64,000 bases of DNA, taken from NCBI RefSeq assembly GCF_000471905.2, contig NW_006499207.1:2873979-2937978 (forward strand). Direction: 5' to 3'. Under the pieces are notes generated by a model, which worked only from the letters and a program-made list of their open reading frames with translations, made no database searches and was not told the origin of the DNA. The DNA comes from Amborella trichopoda. Its lineage: Eukaryota > Streptophyta > Magnoliopsida > Amborellales > Amborellaceae. Positions 10,386 to 20,316 of the stretch are shown here, piece after piece. Every line of letters begins with the position of its first letter. Position 1 is the stretch's first letter. The position numbers were made by a program, and so were the translations under genes.

Positions 10386-11186
10386 TTCCTTCCGCGCCTC
10401 TTTTTTATTTTCTCACCTTTTATACTCTTCTCTTCCTTTCTTCTCGCTCCTTCCTTCTGTTCCCTTCTTCTCTTATTTCATTTCTTATTGTTTCCTCATA
10501 ACCATCATTCTATTATTCTTTTGTTTGACTATGAAGGATTGAGGTTAGCTACTCATGATAGTTATGTCGTCTAGTCGTAATGTTGTTGTGCTAGGATTAC
10601 TTGGTCCGCTTTATTACCATGACAAAGTAACCATCATGCCTAGCTAGTCAGTACTGACAATGATCTCTGTAGTAATCCTGTGAGCTGGCTGTAGTTATCG
10701 AGCCCATTTTTCTACCACATCAAGCCAATTATTCACCACCTTAGTCACCGCTCTGATCCCCTTGCTCTGTCGAATTCTTCTCTCCCCCATCTTTCTTCTC
10801 TTATTTTTCTTTCTGAATGTGCATGCTTGTGTAGGTTCATCAAAGAGGAAAAAGGTGAGGTCAGACCCACCTGTCTTATAACCCTTTCCATATGTGTGTG
10901 ATTACTGAAAACAGAAGAATACGAGTCAAGGGAGGCGATTCCGGACCAGTTTTATTACTGAGGGGCGTTCTTCGTGATCTAAGAGGGCACCCACAACAGT
11001 CAGCCCAAGTATGTCTTGAACCCACCTAAAATTCCTCTCTCACCAGTTGGTAACACCTGTCCCTGTTTTTAAGCGAGGTTCTCGAGAGAGCGATCTAAAA
11101 AATATCTTGGGTCTTCCCTTGAAACTCGAGATGCGTGCCTCCTGATCCCTAAAGGATCTGGAGGGCGAGATCGACGCACCTAACTA

Positions 11187-11660
11187 ACGGGACCGGATCA
11201 ATATACTCGGGGTGTGGCATTTGATAAGGTGTCACACCCTGTATCTCTAGGATTTGACTGTTCTTTAGGATATGGGTGACCATAACGTCAATGTCTGTCT
11301 GAGAGATGGGATGAGGGACAGAATTGTCCTGTGAGGTTGAAGGAGGGGGCTGTCATTGAGCTGCACCATCAGAATGATGGGAATTGACCTCATGATTAGC
11401 CGATTGGCGTGCGATGTGGATATGATCGATATTTTCCATCATTGTGCTCACCATATCCTCGAACTTGTTCATGCGCTCTTCCTGCGCATCATTGGGCTCG
11501 CCTACAACCATTACGCTGACCGTTTCTTTATGGAGGTCGACGTTAGTGGGAACTGAGGGATTGCTAACTTAATGGGTTATACATGTTAGGTCAGTCAGTA
11601 GGGGGACCAGCATGCCCTGACTGAACTAAACTCTTATATGTTGATCGCGTTTCGACCAGT
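11187..11660 (-). pseudogene. gag N-terminal fragment, element B
   Basis: Reading on the minus strand gives gag start motifs shared with E and H: a SVMVVGEPND stretch, QEERMNKFEDMV, then QTDIDVMVTHILKN and LEIQG. Gag is the structural protein that packages element RNA. Only the N-terminal part is present. It stops abruptly at 11187, where the 3' LTR of element A begins. Frames are interrupted, including a stop in the glutamine-rich part near 11350. No zinc knuckle or capsid core is left. Confidence 0.75.
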
Positions 11661-13131
11661 TCTTGACGGTGTTGGGATCATGGCTGCCGAGTGGTTGGGT
11701 ATTCTTCTACGACATTAACCACAGCACTGGGCTCATGGAGCTCTTCTTCAGGCTTCATTGTCTGAAGGGAGTAGAAGGGATTCAAGTGAAGAGGGTCGTC
11801 AAAAGTGGTTGTTTTGATTGCCTTAGTCACCTCGCTAGTAAAAATTTGCAGACCTCTATCCCGTTTAGCCTAGAGGTTTTGATGGACCATTCGTTAAAAC
11901 TGCGATCAAGGTCATAGCTGGTTAGCGCTTCTTGCATAGGAGAGAGCTGTCTCCATTAGATGCGGCATTGGATGAGGTCCAAGAACTAGAGTCATCTTGG
12001 GCCGAGGAGGATGAAGGACTCAATCTTCCATTAGGTCAATGCCTTGAGCTCTCTTATGAGCTCCAAAGACACGACTAAAGTGATGGGGCTGATTAAGGAT
12101 GGTACTCTTGGGGAAAACCTTTGAGTACCAAGGCTGAAGGTGCTTGCTCGATGAAGGAGGAGTGGGCCGGAGTAGGATTGAGTCATGAGGAAGCCTGAGT
12201 CTAGGGGGAGGGAAAGTCTGTGATGGCGACGTGTGTGCGCCCCTTGAAGAAGGATTAAGGGATACTTGGGAGTCATCTCGGGGTTGTGCAAGTGATCTAG
12301 CCTTAAGAAGCTAAGAACTGTGAACAGGTGTCTATAAGAAAACAGGTGTAGGCCCTCCCCATACAGGGTGTGCTTGTATGAGGTGAATAGGAAGACGAGG
12401 AGGTTGTCTCCTGTGTACTCAGGTTGGCGTAATGACGTCGTTGCCCTGCACAGTGAGATGCATGTGATCAACGTGCACAGGACCTGAACTTAGAAAGTCT
12501 GATCTTGGATGCTGACTCGGGGTAGCACAAGGGTTGCACCGAAATGTGGCTCAAGTGAGAGACCCACAAGCCTTGTGATGTGTGTGAGGGGTGGAGACTC
12601 TAGGGTTTCCACCTTGATGTGTTGAGCCTCTAGTGATAGAGACCAATAGTGCAAAAATGTGAGGGATAGCCTTATGGAGACCCACAGAGGCAATTGCAAC
12701 TTGTTTTCCTTTTGCCGAAAGGGACTGAGCAGCCTTCCGACGTACCTCAAGAACATGACCAGCAAGTGACTTGCCGATGGCTGGCTGCATGTCGTGTGGG
12801 GCAACAAAAGTGCTGCTGATATAAGGTGCCTTGGTGGAGTTTCCACCAGAATGAGGAGATGGGAAGTGAGGGTCCTTTTAGTCCCGCCTCACACCGGTCC
12901 AGGTTAAGACCTGAGATCTAGACAAGGGGTCTTTGCTCAAGAGGATGGTTAGGAACGAAGTTGAAGGAACTTGTTCCTTAGGGACACTCTTGAATGCGGC
13001 GATAAGAAAATCCCCGATGCGAATAAATGAGTTACAGAACCCGAAATAAAATGTGAAAATATAATGAAAGCAGATAATCAAAGAAGAAACTATCAAAAAA
13101 AGAACGATTTGACTAAGGGGTAGTAAGTCTT
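11661..13131 (-). pseudogene. Leader region with open-frame remnants, element B
   Basis: The stretch between PBS and gag. Minus-strand open frames at 12551-12790, 12490-12846 and 12031-12471 carry peptides that recur in E (36584-36949) and H (56475-57011): GKSLAGHVLEVRRKAA, GKQVAI and VETLESPPLTH, then GATLVLPRV. In B the conserved peptides lie in two different frames, so this copy has a frameshift. Some Tat-lineage elements (Ogre) have an extra ORF before gag; whether this is such an ORF is an inference. No known domain is recognised. Confidence 0.5.
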
Positions 13132-13145
13132 TAGTGGAGTCACCA
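13132..13145 (-). promoter_or_regulatory. Primer-binding site, element B
   Basis: The minus strand reads TGGTGACTCCACTA, 3 bases after the LTR end (CCTAACCA on the minus strand at 13149-13156). The intact version in element F is TGGCGACTCCACTGGG. This type is common in Tat-lineage elements; I believe it pairs with a tRNA-Arg but cannot check. Confidence 0.8.
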
Positions 13146-13148
13146 AGC

Positions 13149-16100
13149 TGGTTAGGAGCCTCGATCTCACCCTCCAGATCCTTTGGGGATCGGGTGCCAT
13201 GCATCTCGAATTTCGAGGGAAAACCCGAGACGTTTTTGAGATTGTTCTCTCGGGAACCTCATTCGAGAATGGGGGCAGATGTTACCAACCGGTGAGAGAG
13301 GAATTTAAGGTGGGTTCGACATTTACTCGGGCTGGCTCATATCGGTGCCCTCTTAGATCAAGAAGAAAGCCCCCAGGTAATAAAACTGGTTTGGAATCTC
13401 CTCCCTTGGCTTATATTATTCTATTTTCTGCAATAACACACATATGGCAAAGGTTATAAGATAGGTTGGTCAGACCTCACGCTTTTCCTCTTTGATAAAC
13501 ATACATAAGCATGCGCATTCAAAAAGAAAAATAAGAGAAGAAAGATAGGGGAGAGAAGAATTTGACTGAGTGGGATGATCAGAGCGGTGACTAAGGTGGT
13601 GAATAATTGATCTGCATGATAGCAAAACAGGCTCGGTAACAAAGATTGGCTCACAAGATAACTACTAGACGTCATTACCAATATCGACTAGCTAGGCGCG
13701 ACCGTTAGTCTATCGTGGCAATAAAACATGTCAAGAAATATTAGCACAACAACATTATGGCTAGACGACAGGACTACATGAGAGACTAACCTCAATCCCT
13801 CGTAGTCAAATGAAAGAATAACATAATGATGATTGTGAGGAAAGAATAAGAAATGAAATAAGAGAAGATGGGAACAAAAGGAAGGTGGGAGAAGAAAGGA
13901 AGAGGAAAGTATGAAAGGCGAGAGAATAAAAGAGAGAGGGAAGGAAGACGCAGTCAGTGCTAGATATTGCCGACTGTGTTAGAAGGAAGAGAGAGAAAAT
14001 GCTGTCGATGTTAGACTTCACCGACTATGTTATACAGAGGAGAAGAGAGAGAAGATGCAGTCGACGCTAGGCTTCACCAATTGTGCTAGAAGGAGAGAGA
14101 GAAAACACAGTGGGCGATAGGCTTCACCGACTGTGTCAGAAGAAAAGAGAGAAGATGCAGTCGGCGCTGCGCTTCACCAACTGTGTCAGAAAAGAAGAAA
14201 GGGAGAGACCTAGTCGACGTTAGCTTTGCGCTAGTTGTGATGGAGAAGCAAGAGAGAGAGATCGAGTCAGCACTAGGCTTCGTCGATTATGACAGAAGAG
14301 AAGAAAGAGAGAAACCCAGCCGGCACTAGGCTTCGCCGACTGTTACAGAAGAGATAGAGAGAAAAATCGAGTCCGCGCTAAGCTTCATCGACTCTGACAG
14401 AAAAGGAGAGAGAAATCTAGTCGACGTTAGAATTTATCGACAGCAACAGAAGAGGAGAGAGAAATCTAATCGGTGTTAGGATTCACCGACTGCATTAGAT
14501 GAGAAGGAGAGAGAAATGCAATCAGCGTTAGGCTTCACCGACTGTATTAGACGAGAAGGAGAGAGAAAAATCCAGTCGATGCTAGGTCTCGTCGATTGCA
14601 TTAGATGAGAAGGAGAGAGAGAAACCTAGTTGGTGCAAAGCTTCACCGACTGCAACAGAACAGAAGGAGAGAGAGAAATTCGGCCAGTGTTAAGCTTCAC
14701 CGACTGTAATGAAAAAGAAGGAGAGAGAGAAATCCAACCGCTGCTAGGCTTCATCGACTGCAATAGAAGAGAAGGAGAGAGAAAAACCCAGCCAGCACTA
14801 GACTTTACTGACTGCATTAGATGAAAAATGGAGGGAGATAGAGATGAGAAGAAGAAAGAGACAGATAGAGACGAGAAGAAGAGAGAGAAAGAGATAGAGA
14901 TGAGAAGAAGCGAGAGAAAGAGATAGAGACGAGAAGAAGAGAGAGAAAGAGATAAAGACGAGAAGAAGAGAGAAAGAGATAGAGACAAGAAAGAGGGGAG
15001 AGAAAGAAAGAGATAGAGATGAGAAGAAGAGAGATAGAGATAGAGACGGGAAGAAAAGAGAGAGATAGAGATGAGAAGAAATGAGAGAAATAGATAGTGT
15101 TGAGAAAGAGGGGAGAGAAAGAGATAGAGATGAGAAAGAGGGGAGGAGAGAGAAAGTTACCTTTTTGAAGGGTATCGACCCTTGTCGTCTCTCTCCTCTC
15201 TCTCTCTCTCTCCAAGATGTACCCACAAGCTTAAGCAAAACTCAAAGTTTTTTTGATTAATCAAAGACGAATGAATCTGTTTTTTTTTTTTATACAATGA
15301 GGCATTGCCTGGTTATATAGAATTGAGCTAAACATGAGTGTATGCCCAAAAACTATTTAGAATTGAAGATAATTACAATTTAATTGAATTTAAAGAAATT
15401 CTAAAAATGTGTACAAAAGGATTGTTTTGCCCCTGCCTAACAATGTATGGAATTTCAAAATAGTCTCTGTTGCTGCCCAAAAACTCACATGATCTTTCGT
15501 GGTTGACCTTAGGTGTTCTAATGCCCATTTGATCGAAAGATTATTGTTTTCTTGTAGGGCTCGGCATGGCGATTATTTTGATACTAACTTTGAGCCATGA
15601 AACATGTTTTAGAGCCATGATCATGGGACTTCAATTTTGCAGGAATATTGAAAACTTCAGATAGCTTGTATGCTCGTTCCTTAATGTTTATTCGTGACTT
15701 CTTCCTTGAATCACACTGAGCATGCTGTCACGATCACGTTGCAACAAACACAACTTGATTACGTGTCCGAATGAAGATTTTACCGTCTTGAGTTTTTTAT
15801 CAGAATCTTGAAATCCAACGGCTAGAATTTACAGTAGATTTGACAACTTCATGTGTGAAATCCAACCGTTCATCGTATGCGAGGTTCAGACTAGAGATAG
15901 ACTCGAACCTCACGCACATAATGAACTTGGTTTCATGTCGATCGGGTATTCGAGAGTCGTGATCTGGCTGCTCAAACGAGGCGTGCCTTTGCTTAATTTT
16001 TTGCAACTTCCTTCACAGATCAGCTACTTTCATTGAGTTTTTCTCTCTGCTCGGGTGTCATCACGGGGCGTACTACATATCTAAATGCTCGTCTTGATGA

Positions 16101-16597
16101 GACGAACATGCTCAACAAAATTTGGGAGCAATACGACCTGAAACGAGTGAGTTATAGGCCTCAAAAGTGACTGCCGTGACTTTGATGTAGAGTGGCCATA
16201 CGGGAATAGTGTGCGGCTTACCCCTTTTTTGTATTTTACCCATAACTTTGTCTTGAAGTGCCCGGTTAAGCCAAAACCTGATCAATAGGGTTTTTCGACC
16301 ATGCCAGATCTAATGGCGATTGTCTCACAACTATTTAAAGCACCAAAAGTATCACTCTAGTTACAGGGTCCATTTCAGGGTGTGAGAGACCGATTTTGTT
16401 GAAATTTTTTCTTTGTGTTCACTACCTTAGACATGTTTAATCGCAATGAAATTTGGTAGGTGGCCTTTTGAAGTTCTAATGAAGATCTTGACCAATTCTA
16501 GAGAAATTATGAGACTATCAAGAATTTCCACTTTTTTGTAAGCCTTATTGATCTACTTCCTATCAGGGACCAAGGTGCGAAAAAAAACGTTCAAAGA
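13149..16597 (-). mobile_element. 5' LTR of element B (Tat family, pyrimidine-rich U5 subtype)
   Basis: Reverse complement of LTR A over its whole length, from the PBS-proximal end at 13149 to the U3 start at 16597 (TCTTTGAACG, TG changed to TC). TATA box at 15314-15320 on the minus strand (GAATTCTATATA-like). It includes a GA-rich tract 14821-15215, the complement of the pyrimidine tract, and a hairpin array 13960-14820 with about 17 units. The flank beyond 16597 is the 3' region of element C, so B inserted into C. Confidence 0.87.
13960..14820 (-). repeat. Hairpin-forming tandem repeats in U5, LTR B
   Basis: About 17 units of 50-56 bases of the same type as 9885-10385, the longest of the arrays. 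Copy number differs between LTRs (10 in A, 17 in B, 14 in K), as expected for a tandem array that expands and shrinks. Confidence 0.85.
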
Positions 16598-17215
16598 GTG
16601 ACACCTCGAGCCTTGCACGTCGCCTGATGACTTTCTCCATATCCTGTTACATTGCTTGACACACGTCTAACACGTAAGGATGGCAACCCTGTGCCTCCCC
16701 GAGGATTGCATGATTTGCGAGGCAAACCGTTTGCCTTCCCTGCGACTGCCCACCTTCAGTGACGGTCAGTTTCCTTGACTCTTCGGTTTCTCGGCAGAAC
16801 TCCCCTTTTACTGTCAAAAAACCTCTACAACTCTTCCTCAAAACAATAGGAAACCATGTGCACTTGTCGAAAAACTGTTAAAACTAATGGAAATGCATAG
16901 GCAGCCTATTGCTGCATCTCCCGTCTCTTTCTTCCTTCGCCAGAGCCCTAAAGAAGGCACAGCTGGAGTTTCCCTAAAAAATTCTCTGTTCCGATTGTGA
17001 AGCTTCTGCAACTTCCATTGAGCCTCCATCCTTTCTCTGCGGGTGTCTCCTTGTTTGACCGGAACCTCCCCTGCTTGTTGACAAACCTCCTGCTAACCCT
17101 TGTCGGAACACCCACTGTTTGTCGGAGCTTCCACCAAGTATCCTCTTCTCATCGTTAAACTGTTTTCTTTTTTTGCTTAAGTCTTGGTGAAAAGCAGTGG
17201 AAATGGGGTTTTACC

Positions 17216-17226
17216 CTTTTATATAG
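17216..17226 (-). promoter_or_regulatory. TATA box of the antisense unit, element C
   Basis: The minus strand reads CTATATAAAAG, followed by GGTAAAACCCCATTTCC and CTTTTCACCAAG as in element A (4703-4713). Confidence 0.6.
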
Positions 17227-18239
17227 CCAATGTTATTCCCAAATGTCCCTCACAAATTGGGGATCCCAGTCGCATTCAAGAAAAGCCAAACTACGATGGG
17301 TCGGGTCAGGCTTTGACCTGAGGCCCAAGGAAAGTCTCATCGTCGCCTGAAAAATCCCATTCCAACAAAAGCCAGGATCGAGTTGGAGGCCAAATACTAG
17401 CCCACACCCAGTGCCGGCTATGTGATCTAAAAGACTCAGCGTTGGTAGTGTTGTTGAGGACTTCAGCGCCGACTGTGTTAGTAACTTCAGCGCCGGCTAT
17501 GTGCTCAGTGACCCAGCGTTGGCTGTGTGCTCAGTGACCCAGCCGACTGTGTTCACGAAATAGCACAGGCTGTCCTCCACACCGACTGTGTTTTTAATAA
17601 CTCTAGTGTCGGCTGACTGGTCAAAGAAACAGTAGCACCGACTGCATTTTCAAAAAAAGGCTCAACGCATGTTAATTGTTCAAGAGGTGATGGTCGTGGC
17701 GCCTACCACCGGCTACAGTTTAAAGCAGTCTATTGTCACACACCCCAGGCCAAAGCCGTGTTTATCCTATTACTGTTATCCCTAGTGAAGTTCACCTTAA
17801 CTATGACCTATTATCCCCAGTAATGTGGTACTTAGGTCATTCAAGCCTAGGTCATGACTTTTCATTCCCAATAGGCGAGTCATACTCGTGTTGCAGTTCA
17901 TTATCCCCAGTGGCGTTAGGGTCATTTTTACTGCTGCAACCCTCAGTGGGTCTGTCTCGCACCTAGTTATTTTGTCCTCAAGGTTATAAAGGACCTACAT
18001 TTGTTCCCTTTTCCAACATGAAATCGGTCTTCCCATTTGGTTTTGCTGACTTTTATCCTCAGGGAGTCACACTTATCCTACTAATCCCCAACAAAGTTTG
18101 CCTCTCTTTGTAGGGCCACCATCTCCATCTAAAAAGCTCTCTGCTTGTGCATAGCCTTAATCATTTTATCCTTAGAGGGTCTGATTGTTATCCACATACC
18201 TAGTCCCCATGGATCTTCACTTACATGGCGATCAACAAG

Positions 18240-18620
18240 ATGGTCTGCACTGCATGACCTTAAACTGCACAGCCTTGGTCTAAATGCATGATCATAAATG
18301 GCACGGCCCAAATTATACGACCATAAACTATAGCGGAGGTCTTGCTGCAGAACTCTAAATTGCACGGTCCGAGCTATATGACTTTAAACTATAGTACATG
18401 TCATAGCCGCATGATGTTAAAAGGCTTAGCACTACAGTCCAAACTATACGATCATAAACTGTAGTGGAGATCTAGTTGCATGACCTTAAATTATATGGTC
18501 CTAGTGACATGACTTTAAACTGAATAACAACAGTCCGAGCTATATGACCCTAAACCATAGTGCACTTCCTAACCGCATGACGATAAACTGCTTTGCACAG
18601 GTCCCTGAGGTATGACCATA
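18240..18620 (+). repeat. 35-bp tandem repeat array, element C
   Basis: About 10 units of the CATGACCTTAAACTGCA type, shorter than the array of element A (5590-6470). Confidence 0.85.
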
Positions 18621-19696
18621 AACTCGCAACCACATATGCACACACACGTTTTACATGTGTATTCATGCAGGTCTTCCCTAACCCATTCGTGCGCATGAAC
18701 CACCTTCACTACCTTCCCAGTGAGTCCATTCATTTCACCATCCTCTATCATTCCCCCAGTCAGTCTCACCCACGCTCAAAAACGGCAAACCATCCCACAA
18801 CCTATACTGGTCGTAAGCTAGTGGGTCATCATTTGTCACCCTCCTTTCATACATCATCCATCTTGCATAGGTAGCCTCGTGCCATCTTTTCAAGAAGAGA
18901 GCTAAAACCACTACCATACTCACTCCATGGCCTTCATAGACTGTCGTTCATCACCACAATGGTCTAGCTGTGTGCCCTTAAAACCATAGTGCACGTCCTG
19001 GCCACATGAAGATAAAGCTGCTTTGCGTAGTTCCCGAAGGCATGACCTTAAACAAGCCTTCACAAAAAAAAATGAATGAAATAACGGGGATGGTGTATAC
19101 CTTAAACAAGGGAATGCCATGAGTAAAAATGACGGACGGGCATGGTGACGAAACTATGAGTAAAAGAGCTTCGTGCAAATGACAACCCGGGCACGGTGAA
19201 ATCCCGAAAGGACGCTTGGACTAATAAAAAAGAAAAATCCTTGACGTCACCATATTAGGATCCAAAAAATATGAGCTTCAAGGAAAAGATTCCAACAGCC
19301 TGAGTCTATTAGCAAAAAGGACATGAAAGATAGAATACTTGCCCAGACGGCAAGACAAGTCTCATGAGGAAGAACACTATTCCCACGAGGTAACAAACAC
19401 TCTTAAAATGCTAAAGACCACTACGAAGGTAAGAAACTGACAAAGCCAGGGTGAACCTGCCAGAGAATTCAGTCTGCCCCACCATACTTCCCTCTAGCCG
19501 ACAGGCCCAGACATTCGAGACGGGCTAAAAAATGCACCTGATTGGACCCGACAAATGGGGCACACAGAGGTATCCTGACTGTCAAAAGCAAACCTGGTGT
19601 AGCAGCAAACAACGCTAACCAAAGGCTCTTCAGCAAACTAAGAAGGAAATCATTCCGACAAACCAAAAGATGCCCTAAGGAGGCTAAGTTAGCCAC

Positions 19697-19908
19697 GACT
19701 TTGGACTTGCAATGTAACGACATGCTAGCAGTGGGTAGAGGTTATACCCAAAGCTGGTCACCTCGATAAACTGTGGTACCCTACCCGCCAAGAAACCAAC
19801 CATGACTTTGGACCTACTATGTAACGACCTGCATGCAGTGGGTAGGGGTTATACCTAAAGCTCGTCAGCTCGATAAACTGAGGTACCCTACCCACTAAGG
19901 AACAATTG
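19697..19908 (+). repeat. 107-bp tandem duplication with inner stem
   Basis: Copies start at 19697 and 19804 with GACTTTGGAC and differ at scattered bases. Each ends in an arm (CCCTACCCAC in the second copy) complementary to GTGGGTAGGG upstream in the same copy, so each copy can fold on itself. Elements A, E and I lack the block as far as I can see. Confidence 0.85.
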
Positions 19909-20316
19909 GTGCACAACGCAGACGTGCACTAACTAAAGGATCTTTGATTGTCTATCCAAAACCTAGACTAAATGGGAACAATGACCTTCGACACGACACT
20001 TAATTGTCAGATGGGCCTGATTTTGACTAACGAGGTCCGTACAAAATCCTCAGCTTCAAAATCACAAAATATCCACACGAGGGTGATGACTTCGATAAGA
20101 TCCCTAAAAAATATATTTTTGCCCCCTAGAGTCTCCACGGATGGACCCGCAAATAATGCATCCCTATCTCTGAGCATCCTAGTTGCATCATTGCGTGAAT
20201 CTCCTCGGAGTTCACGTGGTCTTGTGGCTAGGAAGAAAAAAGTAATAAAGCAGAAGGCAGTTTATCAAATTTTGTCCTTCTCGCTTCTCTCGAAGCATGA
20301 CATTCGATAGGGCAAG

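Larger units (their letters stand above)
7977..11186 (+). mobile_element. 3' LTR of element A (Tat family, pyrimidine-rich U5 subtype)
   Basis: It begins TGTTTGAACG and ends CACCTAACTA, close to the family consensus TGTTTGAA...CCTAACCA. The start is supported because LTRs B, D, G and J break off at the same family position against unrelated flanks. The end is supported by the PBS lying 3 bases beyond it in elements B, F and G. Parts in order: U3 7977-9255, TATA box, pyrimidine-rich tract, hairpin repeats, and a conserved U5 end at 10820-11186. The flank from 11187 is minus-strand gag of element B, so A probably inserted into B. Confidence 0.85.
16598..20316 (+). mobile_element. 3' region of element C
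   Basis: Co-linear with the 3' region of element A from about 4000 to 7976. It holds the antisense leader (16598-17215), the antisense TATA box, short repeats around (C/G)AGCGCCGGCT at 17400-17660, CCCCAGTG repeats at 17740-18110, the 35-bp array at 18240-18620, GAGTAAAA repeats at 19050-19170, and the conserved block to 20316. Minus-strand open frames at 16647-16841 and 16838-17029 lie in the antisense leader; neither resembles a known protein. No pol is present because the element is cut at 16597 by LTR B. Confidence 0.75.

Noticed and set aside
11356..11556. Plus-strand frame that looks like a normal small protein
   Set aside because: It lies opposite the gag start of element B, whose peptides match E and H; no copy shows the plus frame conserved.
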